Part shown: piece by piece, positions 1 to 6,810 of the stretch | How the letters are laid out: each line of letters starts with the position of its first letter | How positions within the stretch are numbered: the stretch's first letter is position 1 | Origin: Thermodesulfobacteriaceae bacterium | GTDB lineage: Bacteria; Desulfobacterota; Dissulfuribacteria; Dissulfuribacterales; UBA3076 | Reading direction: 5' to 3' | NCBI GenBank assembly: GCA_012961845.1 | Contig: DTYO01000213.1 | Location: forward strand, 1 to 9,057 | Length of the DNA stretch: 9,057 bases | Translations under genes and position numbers: made by a program | Notes under the pieces: generated by a model | Told to the model about the DNA's origin: nothing | Database searches by the model: none | Seen by the model: the letters and a program-made list of their open reading frames with translations, nothing else

Positions 1-1
1 G

Positions 2-2371
2 TCCGGTCCGTGCATGGGCCACATGGTAAGGCCCTCGGATCAGAAAGAACCGGAGAGGATCGCATGGCTCCAGTGCGTGGGGTCGAGAGACATCAGCCGG
101 GCATGCCATGCCTACTGCTCATCCGTATGCTGTATGTACGCTGTAAAACAGGCTGTGATAGCAAAAGAACATGCCAGCGGTGATCTGGATGCAAGCATTT
201 TCTTCATGGACATGAGGACCCATGGAAAAGAGTTCGAACTGTACTACGACAGGGCTCGGGAAGAGGGTGTCAATTTTCACAGGGCAAGGGTTCATAGCGT
301 TCTTCCCGCACAGGACGGCAGCCGTCTTGTTGTCAGATACGTGGACGAACAGGGTGAAATTCACCGGGAACATTTCGACATGGTAGTCCTTTCCGTGGGG
401 CTTGAAATGGATCCTAAAGCCGTGGAACTCCTCTCAAAGCTGGATATATCCCTGGATGAAGACAGGTTTGTTGCAACCGATGTTTTCGAACCGGTGACCA
501 CAAGCAGACCCGGAGTGTTTGTCTGCGGCGCTGCAGCGGAACCCAAGGACATCCCGCAGTCGGTGATGGAAGCCAGTGCTGCGGCGCTTGAGGCTGAAAA
601 ACAGCTTTCCGAAGCCCGCTGGAGCCAGACTAGGAAACATGAATTTCCGCCTGAAAAGAATGTTTACGCCGAACCACCCAGGATAGGAGTATTCGTGTGT
701 TCGTGCGGCATCAACATAGGAAGCGTTGTGGATGTACCGGCTGTAACCGAATATGCCGGAAGCCTGCCCGGAGTAGTACTGGCACAGGACAATCTCTTCA
801 CTTGTTCCCAGGACACCATTGACCAGATGGCGCAGACCATCAGGGAAAAAGGCCTGAACCGCGTCGTGGTGGCCTCCTGTACCCCAAGAACCCACGAACC
901 CCTTTTCCAGGAGACTCTGAGGGAAGCAGGCATCAACAAATTTCTGTTTGAAATGGCCAATATCCGCGACCAGGATTCATGGGTGCACAGGGACAATCCA
1001 GAAGCAGCTACCGAAAAGGCCAAGGATCTAGTGCGCATGGCTGTCAGCAAGGTGAGGGGAGACAATCCCCTGCCCTACAACTATGTCCCGGTGACCAAGT
1101 CTGCGCTGGTAGTCGGGGCGGGCACAGCCGGAATGACGGCTGCGGTCTCTCTTGCTGACCAGGGTTTTCCAGTAACTCTGCTGGAAAGAGGGCATGATGT
1201 CGGGGGCAACGCAAGGAAACTATTCAACACATGGAACGGCCGGGAAATCCAGCCCTTTCTAGCCGAGCTCTCCCGGCAGGTCCGAAATCACCCTGGTATC
1301 GACCTGAAGCTGGGAGTAACAGTTTCAGATGTGGCCGGCTCCGTGGGGCAGTTCAGGTGCACTCTGTCGGATGGAAGCGAAATCGACTGCGGAACCGCCA
1401 TTCTGGCAGTAGGCGGGAAACCGTTCGTGCCCGGAAGCAGCGGGGAACGCCGGGCAGGCGGAATCAACCATCTCTATGGCGAACATCCTGACTGCCACAC
1501 CCTTTTCGACATCGACCGGATCATCAGCGATGACCCGGAAAGCCTGAAGGACAGGTCACAGGCGGTCTTCATTCACTGTGTCGGATCCCGCATACCGGAG
1601 CGCCCATACTGCAGCCGCGTCTGCTGTACCCACGCAATTGACTCGGCCCTCAAGCTGAAAGAAATCAATCCGGAAATGGATATCTTCATGCTTTACAGGG
1701 ACATCAGGACCTATGGGCAGAGGGAACGGATCTACCAGGAAGCCAGGGGCCGGGGCATCGTCTTTGTCAGGTACGATCTGGAGAACCTCCCGGACATTGA
1801 GCAGGAAAACGGCAATATCGTAGTCGAAACCATCGACATGGTACTGGGGAGAAGGATCAGACTGCATCCTGACCTCATGGTGCTGGCAACAGCCGTAGTT
1901 CCGAGAAACGACGCAGGTAGCCTTTCAAAATTCTTCAAATGTGCGATCAATGCGGACGGCTTTCTCCTTGAGGCCCACATGAAGCTCAAACCGGTGGATT
2001 TTGCCACAGATGGAGTCTATCTGGCAGGCTTGTGTCACTATCCCAAGCCCATTGAGGAATCCATTGCCCAGGCAAAGGCCGCTGCGGCCAGGGCAGCCGT
2101 CGTCCTTGCCCAGGACGCCATCCCTGCAGAAAGTATAACCGCCGCTGTAGACGAAAGAAAGTGCACCGGATGCGGTCTGTGCAGCCAAGTCTGTCCCTAC
2201 CATGCCATCTCTCTGGTTCCTGAGACCGGAATAGCAAGGGTGGATACCGGATCATGCAAGGGTTGCGGCGCATGTGTTGCAGGGTGCCGTTCCGATGCAG
2301 TCACCCTGAGGAACATTGGCAATGAACAGATCATGGCGGCAGTTGAAGCGGCGCTGGGCAGGCTGATGTAA
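2..2371 (+). CDS. hdrA: Tandem-fused heterodisulfide reductase subunit A-like flavoprotein (5' partial)
   Basis: The cytoplasmic HdrA subunit is the FAD-containing electron-bifurcating hub of Hdr complexes. The frame is open to the left edge, so the N-terminus is missing; the Met at base 14 is internal. Numbering from that Met, residues 1-205 are the C-terminal half of a first HdrA unit (CVGSR at 21, C35-x3-CC at 39-40). Residues 223-785 are a second, complete unit: N-terminal VFVCSCG domain, Rossmann FAD motif VVGAGTAG (366-373), CVGSR at 522, C533-x3-CC at 537-538. It ends with two ferredoxin motifs, C717/720/723/727 and C748/751/754/758. The first unit has no ferredoxin tail. A normal HdrA is about 650 residues, so this is a fusion of probably more than 1,000. 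It is followed 59 nt later by mvhD, its usual electron donor. Family assignment is secure; the physiological acceptor is inferred. Confidence 0.95.
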   Translation, partial: SGPCMGHMVRPSDQKEPERIAWLQCVGSRDISRACHAYCSSVCCMYAVKQAVIAKEHASGDLDASIFFMDMRTHGKEFELYYDRAREEGVNFHRARVHSVLPAQDGSRLVVRYVDEQGEIHREHFDMVVLSVGLEMDPKAVELLSKLDISLDEDRFVATDVFEPVTTSRPGVFVCGAAAEPKDIPQSVMEASAAALEAEKQLSEARWSQTRKHEFPPEKNVYAEPPRIGVFVCSCGINIGSVVDVPAVTEYAGSLPGVVLAQDNLFTCSQDTIDQMAQTIREKGLNRVVVASCTPRTHEPLFQETLREAGINKFLFEMANIRDQDSWVHRDNPEAATEKAKDLVRMAVSKVRGDNPLPYNYVPVTKSALVVGAGTAGMTAAVSLADQGFPVTLLERGHDVGGNARKLFNTWNGREIQPFLAELSRQVRNHPGIDLKLGVTVSDVAGSVGQFRCTLSDGSEIDCGTAILAVGGKPFVPGSSGERRAGGINHLYGEHPDCHTLFDIDRIISDDPESLKDRSQAVFIHCVGSRIPERPYCSRVCCTHAIDSALKLKEINPEMDIFMLYRDIRTYGQRERIYQEARGRGIVFVRYDLENLPDIEQENGNIVVETIDMVLGRRIRLHPDLMVLATAVVPRNDAGSLSKFFKCAINADGFLLEAHMKLKPVDFATDGVYLAGLCHYPKPIEESIAQAKAAAARAAVVLAQDAIPAESITAAVDERKCTGCGLCSQVCPYHAISLVPETGIARVDTGSCKGCGACVAGCRSDAVTLRNIGNEQIMAAVEAALGRLM

Positions 2372-2430
2372 CCACACAGGAGGTCTTGCGGAATTCAGGT
2401 ATATGAAAAATATATGAAGAGCTATCTATC

Positions 2431-2880
2431 ATGAACAACGAACCATCAGCAATGAACGAAACTAAATGGGACCCGAAGATAATCGCCTTTCTCTGCACGT
2501 GGTGCAGTTATGCCGGAGCTGACCTGGCCGGTGTCAGCAGGTTTCAGTATCCGCCAAACATTCGGATAGTCAAGGTGCCCTGCTCTGGCAGGATCAGCGC
2601 CAATCTCATACTGGACGCCCTGAAATCAGGTGCCGATGGTGTACTTGTGTCCGGATGCCATCCTGGAGACTGCCACTATATCAGCGGCAATTATTATGCA
2701 AGAAGACGCTTTGCGCTCCTGAAAAATTTTCTCGAATTTGTCGGAATAGAACCAGGGAGGGTTAATTTCTCGTGGGTTTCCGCCTCGGAAGGTGAACAGT
2801 TTGCCGGACTCGTATCCGAAGTGACTGAAACAGTGCGGGCCTTGGGACCGGCTACCCGTCTTGTCAAGAAGATTGATTGA
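2431..2880 (+). CDS. mvhD: MvhD/FlxD-type [2Fe-2S] electron-transfer subunit
   Basis: This small iron-sulfur protein of 149 residues matches the MvhD family (hydrogenase delta subunit), which passes electrons to HdrA. Cysteines suited to the family's [2Fe-2S] cluster are visible: C22-x2-C25 (FLCTWC), C51 (VPCSGR), and C76 with C81 (GCHPGDC). The conserved blocks PCSGR and GC-PGDCHY-GN-YA-RR are intact, as is the usual length. The ATG at 2431 is chosen because an in-frame TGA at 2404 blocks extension and a weak GAAGAG lies upstream at 2416-2421. A second in-frame ATG at 2452 has no ribosome site. In methanogens the donor to MvhD is a [NiFe] hydrogenase. Here no hydrogenase is seen and the downstream genes are flxC, flxB and flxA, so it is best read as FlxD of a NAD(P)H-linked complex. 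Its stop overlaps a TTG in the flxC frame. Confidence 0.93.
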   Translation: MNNEPSAMNETKWDPKIIAFLCTWCSYAGADLAGVSRFQYPPNIRIVKVPCSGRISANLILDALKSGADGVLVSGCHPGDCHYISGNYYARRRFALLKNFLEFVGIEPGRVNFSWVSASEGEQFAGLVSEVTETVRALGPATRLVKKID

Positions 2881-2897
2881 AAAGGATTCTATGCGAT

Positions 2898-3920
2898 ATG
2901 TCTGATACAAACAGTACGATAACCCTGGAGATACGGGCCAGGGCTGGAGAACTCCTTGCTTCTGGAGAAGTGAAAGCCTTTCTTGGCTTTGCGGAGGGAA
3001 GCATTCCCATGGCCACCCGTCCTTTCATAGCCAGGACACCGGAACAGGCGGAAAAGCTGGTGTGGAACAGTTTCTGTGTGATCAATCCTGCAGGTTTTCT
3101 GCCGGAAGTCCTGAAATCTGTCGAGCCGTCCAGGGGACCTAAGGACCCGCCTCCTGAAGGACCTCTGCCCAGGGTGGGAGTAGTGGCCACAGGATGCTGG
3201 TCCCGGAATATGGTAGTCCAGATGAAGGAAAACCAGGTTTCCAGGGACAGGCTGGTCATACTTGGAATAGGAAGCCGCGGCATGGTGTCAAACAAAAAAG
3301 TCCAGGCCATGGTGGGCGGGAGAGACATAACCGCCATTGAAGAAGGAGAACATTCACTCACCGTTCACTGCGATGGAGAAAAAACGGAGATTCACAGGTG
3401 GGACGTTATACGTGACAACTGCCGGACATGTACACACCCCGATCCGGTCATTTTTGATTACCAGATCGGCGATTCTGCCGGTGAAAGACATATAGAGGAC
3501 AGATACGTACAGGTAGATAAAATAGAAGCCATGTCTGCGGCACAGCGCTGGCAGTGGTTTCAGAACGAAATTTCAAAATGCATCCGGTGTTATGCATGTC
3601 GCAATGCATGCCCACTTTGCTATTGTCCAACGTGTTTTGTGGATGACTCCAGGCCTCAGTGGGTGGGGAAAAGCACAGATCCGGTGGACACATCCATCTT
3701 TCACATACTTAGGGCATACCACTGTGCAGGAAGGTGCACCGACTGCGGTGCGTGCGAAAGTGTCTGCCCCATGGGGATAAGGCTCAGGATACTGACCAAA
3801 AAGCTTGAAAAGGATGTGCTGGAGATGTACGGCTCGGAAGCCGGGCTCGACCTGGAAGCTCCCCTCCCCCTGGCAACGTACACCATGAATGATCCGCAAC
3901 AGTTTATTATCAAGGGTTAA
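2898..3920 (+). CDS. flxC: FlxC-like iron-sulfur protein with FrhB-like region and two [4Fe-4S] clusters
   Basis: A predicted cytoplasmic electron-wire subunit of 340 residues. Residues 91-195 resemble the FrhB/FdhB family: a VGVVATGC strand near 94-100, and a C175-x2-C178 pair followed by DYQIGD. The C-terminal part holds two classical 4Fe-4S motifs, C228/C231/C234/C238 and C280/C283/C286/C290. The first is extended by an extra Cys cluster, LCYCPTC (240-246). I chose ATG 2898, with AAGGA at 2882-2886 (11-nt spacer). An in-frame TTG at 2877 would add seven residues and overlap the mvhD stop. The FlxC name rests on the gene order hdrA-flxD-flxC-flxB-flxA and on family resemblance. No flavin or F420 site can be confirmed from sequence alone. 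Its probable role is to relay electrons between FlxA/FlxB and MvhD. Confidence 0.85.
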   Translation: MSDTNSTITLEIRARAGELLASGEVKAFLGFAEGSIPMATRPFIARTPEQAEKLVWNSFCVINPAGFLPEVLKSVEPSRGPKDPPPEGPLPRVGVVATGCWSRNMVVQMKENQVSRDRLVILGIGSRGMVSNKKVQAMVGGRDITAIEEGEHSLTVHCDGEKTEIHRWDVIRDNCRTCTHPDPVIFDYQIGDSAGERHIEDRYVQVDKIEAMSAAQRWQWFQNEISKCIRCYACRNACPLCYCPTCFVDDSRPQWVGKSTDPVDTSIFHILRAYHCAGRCTDCGACESVCPMGIRLRILTKKLEKDVLEMYGSEAGLDLEAPLPLATYTMNDPQQFIIKG

Positions 3921-3933
3921 CCAGACCCTTTTT

Positions 3934-3958
3934 CCAGGGCCCGCTCATCGGGTCCAGG
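3934..3958 (+). other. Intercistronic hairpin between flxC and flxB
   Basis: GGGCCCG (3937-3943) pairs with CGGGTCC (3949-3955) across a five-base CTCAT loop, with one G-U pair. After an A/A mismatch two more C-G pairs extend the stem. No T-run follows, so it is not a classical terminator. It ends 9 nt before the flxB ribosome-binding site. It could be an mRNA-stability or processing element, or a stem that affects flxB translation. Its function is inferred only. Confidence 0.4.
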
Positions 3959-3967
3959 ATATTGTTG

Positions 3968-3972
3968 AAGGA
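3968..3972 (+). promoter_or_regulatory. Ribosome-binding site deciding the flxB GTG start
   Basis: AAGGA lies 7 nt before the GTG at 3980. This is optimal spacing and is the reason for preferring GTG 3980 over the in-frame TTG at 3962, which lies upstream of this site and would leave it inside the reading frame. Confidence 0.7.
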
Positions 3973-3979
3973 AGAAACA

Positions 3980-5011
3980 GTGAAGATACTAAAACTTGAA
4001 AAATCGGATCTTGACAAGTGGCTGGCGGAATGGATGAAATCCAGCCCGGTATACGCCCCGGTTCAGTCAGGTTTCGGGTCTTTTTATGACTGGGCCAGGC
4101 TGGAGCAGGGCCGAATGCCGGAACTGCTGCCCGGAGTTCCCAAGAGTTCCATTAAAACGTTCCTGTTTCCTCAGCCGGAAACACTAGAAGAATTTTCTGC
4201 GGATCCAGCCGATCCATCAGCTTTCATCCTCAAAGCGCCGAAAACCGCGGAACAGCTCACCATCATAGCAGGAGTCCGTCCGTGTGATGCCAGAAGTGTT
4301 TCGCTGAACGCACTTCCCTATGCAAAAGATCCGTATTACAGCAACAGACTTCGGAATACAGCTCTGGTGGGTTTTACCTGCGAAACACAATGTTCAACGT
4401 GCTTCTGCACCCGGACAGGGGGATTGCCCACAGGCACTGAAGGCCTTGACATTGCCATAACCCGCATGGACAACACATTCCTGGCTGAGATACTGACTCA
4501 AAAGGGCGAGTTGCTTGCCGAAGCCGGCAGGACTGGTACCGATGCCGGAGGAGACGCGTTATCAAGGCTGGAACAGAGCAGAAAAAATTCCGGTTCACCC
4601 GTCTCTTCTGCAGACGACCCCGCCCCGATTCTCAGAGAAAAGGATCTCATGGCCCTGTACCAGGCTCCGTTTTGGCAGGAGATCGCTGAACCGTGTCTGA
4701 ACTGCGGCGCCTGCACATTTCTCTGTCCCACCTGTTACTGTTTCGACATTCAGGATGAAGTGATCAGGGACAGGGGCCGCAGGATCAGGTACTGGGATTC
4801 ATGCATGTTTCCCCTGTTCACCCTGCACGCGTCCGGTCACAATCCGAGGGGACTCAAACTCCAGCGGGTGAGAAACCGTTTCATGCACAAGCTGAAGTAT
4901 TTCCCCGAACGATTCGGTCCGATATCCTGCGTAGGCTGCGGGCGCTGCATACGGGAATGCCCTGTCAACATTGATATCCGCGAGGTCTACACGGATCTCC
5001 TGGCCATTTGA
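3980..5011 (+). CDS. flxB: FlxB-like double [4Fe-4S] protein of the HydB/AsrA hydrogenase-beta type
   Basis: A predicted soluble electron-transfer protein of 343 residues. The N-terminal half carries the signature of hydrogenase beta subunits and anaerobic sulfite reductase A: GVRPCDARS (98-106), then an NRLRNTALVGFTC stretch and a Cys-rich C134-x3-C138-x2-C141-x-C143. The C-terminal half has two 4Fe-4S motifs, C239/C242/C245/C249 followed by TCYC, and C317/C320/C323/C327 followed by PVNI. Residues 180-220 form a Ser/Gly/Asp-rich, probably flexible linker. The start is GTG 3980, set by the AAGGA site. The stop overlaps a TTG in the flxA frame. In group 3 hydrogenases and Asr, such proteins link a FAD/NAD(P)H subunit to the catalytic partner. 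With flxA directly downstream, this is probably the immediate electron partner of FlxA. The name is by order and similarity. Confidence 0.87.
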   Translation: MKILKLEKSDLDKWLAEWMKSSPVYAPVQSGFGSFYDWARLEQGRMPELLPGVPKSSIKTFLFPQPETLEEFSADPADPSAFILKAPKTAEQLTIIAGVRPCDARSVSLNALPYAKDPYYSNRLRNTALVGFTCETQCSTCFCTRTGGLPTGTEGLDIAITRMDNTFLAEILTQKGELLAEAGRTGTDAGGDALSRLEQSRKNSGSPVSSADDPAPILREKDLMALYQAPFWQEIAEPCLNCGACTFLCPTCYCFDIQDEVIRDRGRRIRYWDSCMFPLFTLHASGHNPRGLKLQRVRNRFMHKLKYFPERFGPISCVGCGRCIRECPVNIDIREVYTDLLAI

Positions 5012-5040
5012 CAACATTATTGCACCTTATCTTACGAGCC

Positions 5041-5913
5041 ATGACAAAGCAGACAGCAGACAACCCCAACAATCAGATGGTTAATTCGTACACCCCGTTT
5101 CCCGCCAGGATAGATGACATTCTGGTAGAGACAGAAGACGGCAATCTCAAGACATTCCGGATAGTGCTGGAAAACCAGAAAGACATTTCCAAGTGGAATC
5201 ATGTACCCGGCCAGTTTGCAATGCTTTCTCTTGCCGGCAGGGGGGAAATCCCCATAGGCATTGCCTCGTCACCCACAGAAAAAGGCCGCATTCTCTTTAC
5301 TGTCAACAGGGCTGGAGTGGTAACCAAGGCTCTTCACCAGATGGAGACCGGTTCCAGGATAGGCGTGCGGGGACCGCTTGGGAACGGATTTCCGGTTGAC
5401 AGCGATCTGAAGGGAAAAAACATAGTCATCATAGCCGGGGGTTTTGCCTTCACCACGTTGAGGGCAACACTTGTCTACATGCTGGCCAACAGGGACAATT
5501 ACGGAAAAATTACCGTCATCTATGGAGCCAGGACTCCTGGCATGCTTCTCTACCGCGACGAACTCAAGGAGTGGGCAGGCAGAAACGACCTCGAAGTACA
5601 TGTGACAATAGACAGTGAAGCGCCCGGATGGGACGGACTCGTTGGTTTTGTTCCCACCATAGCCGGGGAAGTGGCCCCCTCCCCTGAAAATGCAGCGGCA
5701 TTGATATGCGGCCCTCCCATCATGATCAAATTCACCATGCCTCCTCTGGAAAAAATAGGCTGGACCGACGACCAGGTATATCTTTCACTTGAAAACCGCA
5801 TGAAATGCGGCCTGGGAGTCTGCGGCCACTGCAATGTGGGCCCTGTCTATGTCTGCAAAGACGGACCTGTATTCACCAGAGAGCAGGTTCAGCGACTTCC
5901 GGTGGAATTCTGA
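5041..5913 (+). CDS. flxA: FlxA, FAD/NAD(P)H-binding oxidoreductase with [2Fe-2S] cluster
   Basis: The predicted NAD(P)H dehydrogenase module of the complex, 290 residues, of the ferredoxin-NADP reductase superfamily close to PyrK/HydG types. Visible features are an N-terminal FAD-binding barrel with VPGQFAML (55-62) and IPIGIASSP (70-78), a GPLGNGF turn (111-117), the NAD(P)-binding IAGGFAFTTLR (131-141), YGAR (161-164), CGPPIM (223-228), and a C-terminal PyrK-type [2Fe-2S] ligand set C256/C261/C264/C272. The Arg of the usual RxYS FAD motif is absent, which I believe is common in this subgroup. Start choice is weak: ATG 5041 lacks a clear Shine-Dalgarno sequence, TTG 5008 would overlap the flxB stop, and ATG 5077 would begin just before the NSYTPFPARI stretch where homologues often start. 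NADH versus NADPH use cannot be settled from sequence. Confidence 0.92.
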   Translation: MTKQTADNPNNQMVNSYTPFPARIDDILVETEDGNLKTFRIVLENQKDISKWNHVPGQFAMLSLAGRGEIPIGIASSPTEKGRILFTVNRAGVVTKALHQMETGSRIGVRGPLGNGFPVDSDLKGKNIVIIAGGFAFTTLRATLVYMLANRDNYGKITVIYGARTPGMLLYRDELKEWAGRNDLEVHVTIDSEAPGWDGLVGFVPTIAGEVAPSPENAAALICGPPIMIKFTMPPLEKIGWTDDQVYLSLENRMKCGLGVCGHCNVGPVYVCKDGPVFTREQVQRLPVEF

Positions 5914-5914
5914 T

Positions 5915-5990
5915 GTATCTGCTGACATGGCACTGCATATGCAGCATACTGTGAACAGGTACAGACAGACATATTATCCCATGCAGATAC
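5915..5990 (+). other. Structured spacer after flxA: long-range stem enclosing a 12-bp palindrome
   Basis: GTATCTG (5915-5921) and CATGG (5926-5930) are complementary to CAGATAC (5984-5990) and CCATG (5979-5983). This gives 12 pairs with a four-base bulge. Inside lies a perfect palindrome, CTGCATATGCAG (5933-5944). A TATTAT at 5972-5977 resembles a -10 box, but the matching -35 position (5949-5954, CTGTGA) is poor. The whole flxA-to-ATP-grasp spacer (5914-6045) has no gene. The element could be a folded mRNA spacer or an operator plus promoter; which of these is not decided by the sequence. Confidence 0.35.
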
Positions 5991-6045
5991 GATTCGGTCC
6001 GCAACAATCTGCATCTGAATATTGACCTTCTTCCGCACCACTGCC

Positions 6046-6810
6046 ATGATAATCAAGACCAACCGCGAACTGCTGGAGCATTATGACAAACTTGGCCCTG
6101 GAGACCTTTTCATAGGCCATCTGTCAGCAGGACCTTTGACCGAAAACCTGATGGTGGATCTCCTCGAGCGGGGGGTCCGGTGTCTCCCTTCCCTCCTGTC
6201 CCAGGTCCTGACCAGGTCCAAAGCCGCACAGGCCGCTGTATTCAAAACATGGATGCTTCCTCACACCAGAGTCATCAGCAGGAGATCAGATATACTGAAT
6301 GCCATCAGCTATTATGGAAAATACAGTATAGGGCCAGTGGTCACCAAGGAAGACCGGCTGAACTGCGGGCACGGAATACGTAAATGGGAAGATGCGGAAG
6401 CCATGTACAATCTCCTGGCCTTTCAGGATGACACCGTATCCTACCCGTTTGTCATGCAGCCTTACATCGAAAACTTCACAGACGTCAGGGTTATACTGGC
6501 GGGCGACTACGTCGAGGCATATACAAGGGAAAACAGAACCAGTTTCAGAAAAAATCTCTCGTCAGGCGGATACAGCAGACCATTCGTCCTGAATAATTTC
6601 CAGAAGAAACTATGCACTGAAATCATGAGAAGGGGACAATTTCCCTATGCCCACATAGACCTTCACATTCTGGATGATGGTACGGTTTATCTCTCGGAAA
6701 TCGCCCTGGGCGGCGGGACAAAAGGCGCTGTGGTCACAAACCGAGAACTGAACACCATGAAAAAAAAGCTGCTTGACCAGATGGCCTCGTTTTTTTCAAG
6801 AAATCCTTAA
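6046..6810 (+). CDS. ATP-grasp family protein of unknown substrate
   Basis: A protein of 254 residues with the RimK/glutathione-synthetase-like ATP-grasp layout. It has GPVVTKEDRLNCGHGI (96-111) as the nucleotide-binding Lys and Gly-rich turn, VMQPYI (136-141) as the adenine-contacting strand, and DVRVILAGDYVEAYTRENRT followed by FRKNLSSGG (146-175) as the lid with basic residues. AHIDLHI (202-208) and YLSEIALGGG (215-224) form the metal-binding end. Such enzymes join a carboxylate to an amine or thiol via an acyl-phosphate. The usual E-x-N at the end is E218-I-A220 here, so catalysis may be modified. The N-terminal subdomain is short. I chose ATG 6046 although it has no clear ribosome site; TTG 6022 is in frame upstream. 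It follows flxA by 132 nt and is the last gene before the terminator, so it may be co-transcribed with the redox genes. The substrate is not inferable. Confidence 0.8.
   Translation: MIIKTNRELLEHYDKLGPGDLFIGHLSAGPLTENLMVDLLERGVRCLPSLLSQVLTRSKAAQAAVFKTWMLPHTRVISRRSDILNAISYYGKYSIGPVVTKEDRLNCGHGIRKWEDAEAMYNLLAFQDDTVSYPFVMQPYIENFTDVRVILAGDYVEAYTRENRTSFRKNLSSGGYSRPFVLNNFQKKLCTEIMRRGQFPYAHIDLHILDDGTVYLSEIALGGGTKGAVVTNRELNTMKKKLLDQMASFFSRNP

Noticed and set aside
434..895. A 153-codon minus-strand open frame inside hdrA, and a 165-codon one at 2864-3361 inside flxC
   Set aside because: Both are antisense to genes with clear conserved motifs, and neither translation resembles a protein family.
5008..5036. 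TTGACA at 5008-5013 as a -35 promoter box for flxA
   Set aside because: No acceptable -10 hexamer occurs at 16-18 nt spacing (the 17-nt position reads CTTACG), and the site lies within a tightly packed operon.
4909..6001. A 13-nt direct repeat, ACGATTCGGTCCG, at 4909-4921 and 5989-6001
   Set aside because: About one repeat of this length is expected by chance in 9 kb, and one copy is inside flxB coding sequence with no flanking similarity.
5834..6025. A 63-codon plus-strand frame overlapping the flxA 3' end
   Set aside because: It begins within the flxA cysteine-rich tail in another frame and shows no motif or ribosome site of its own.
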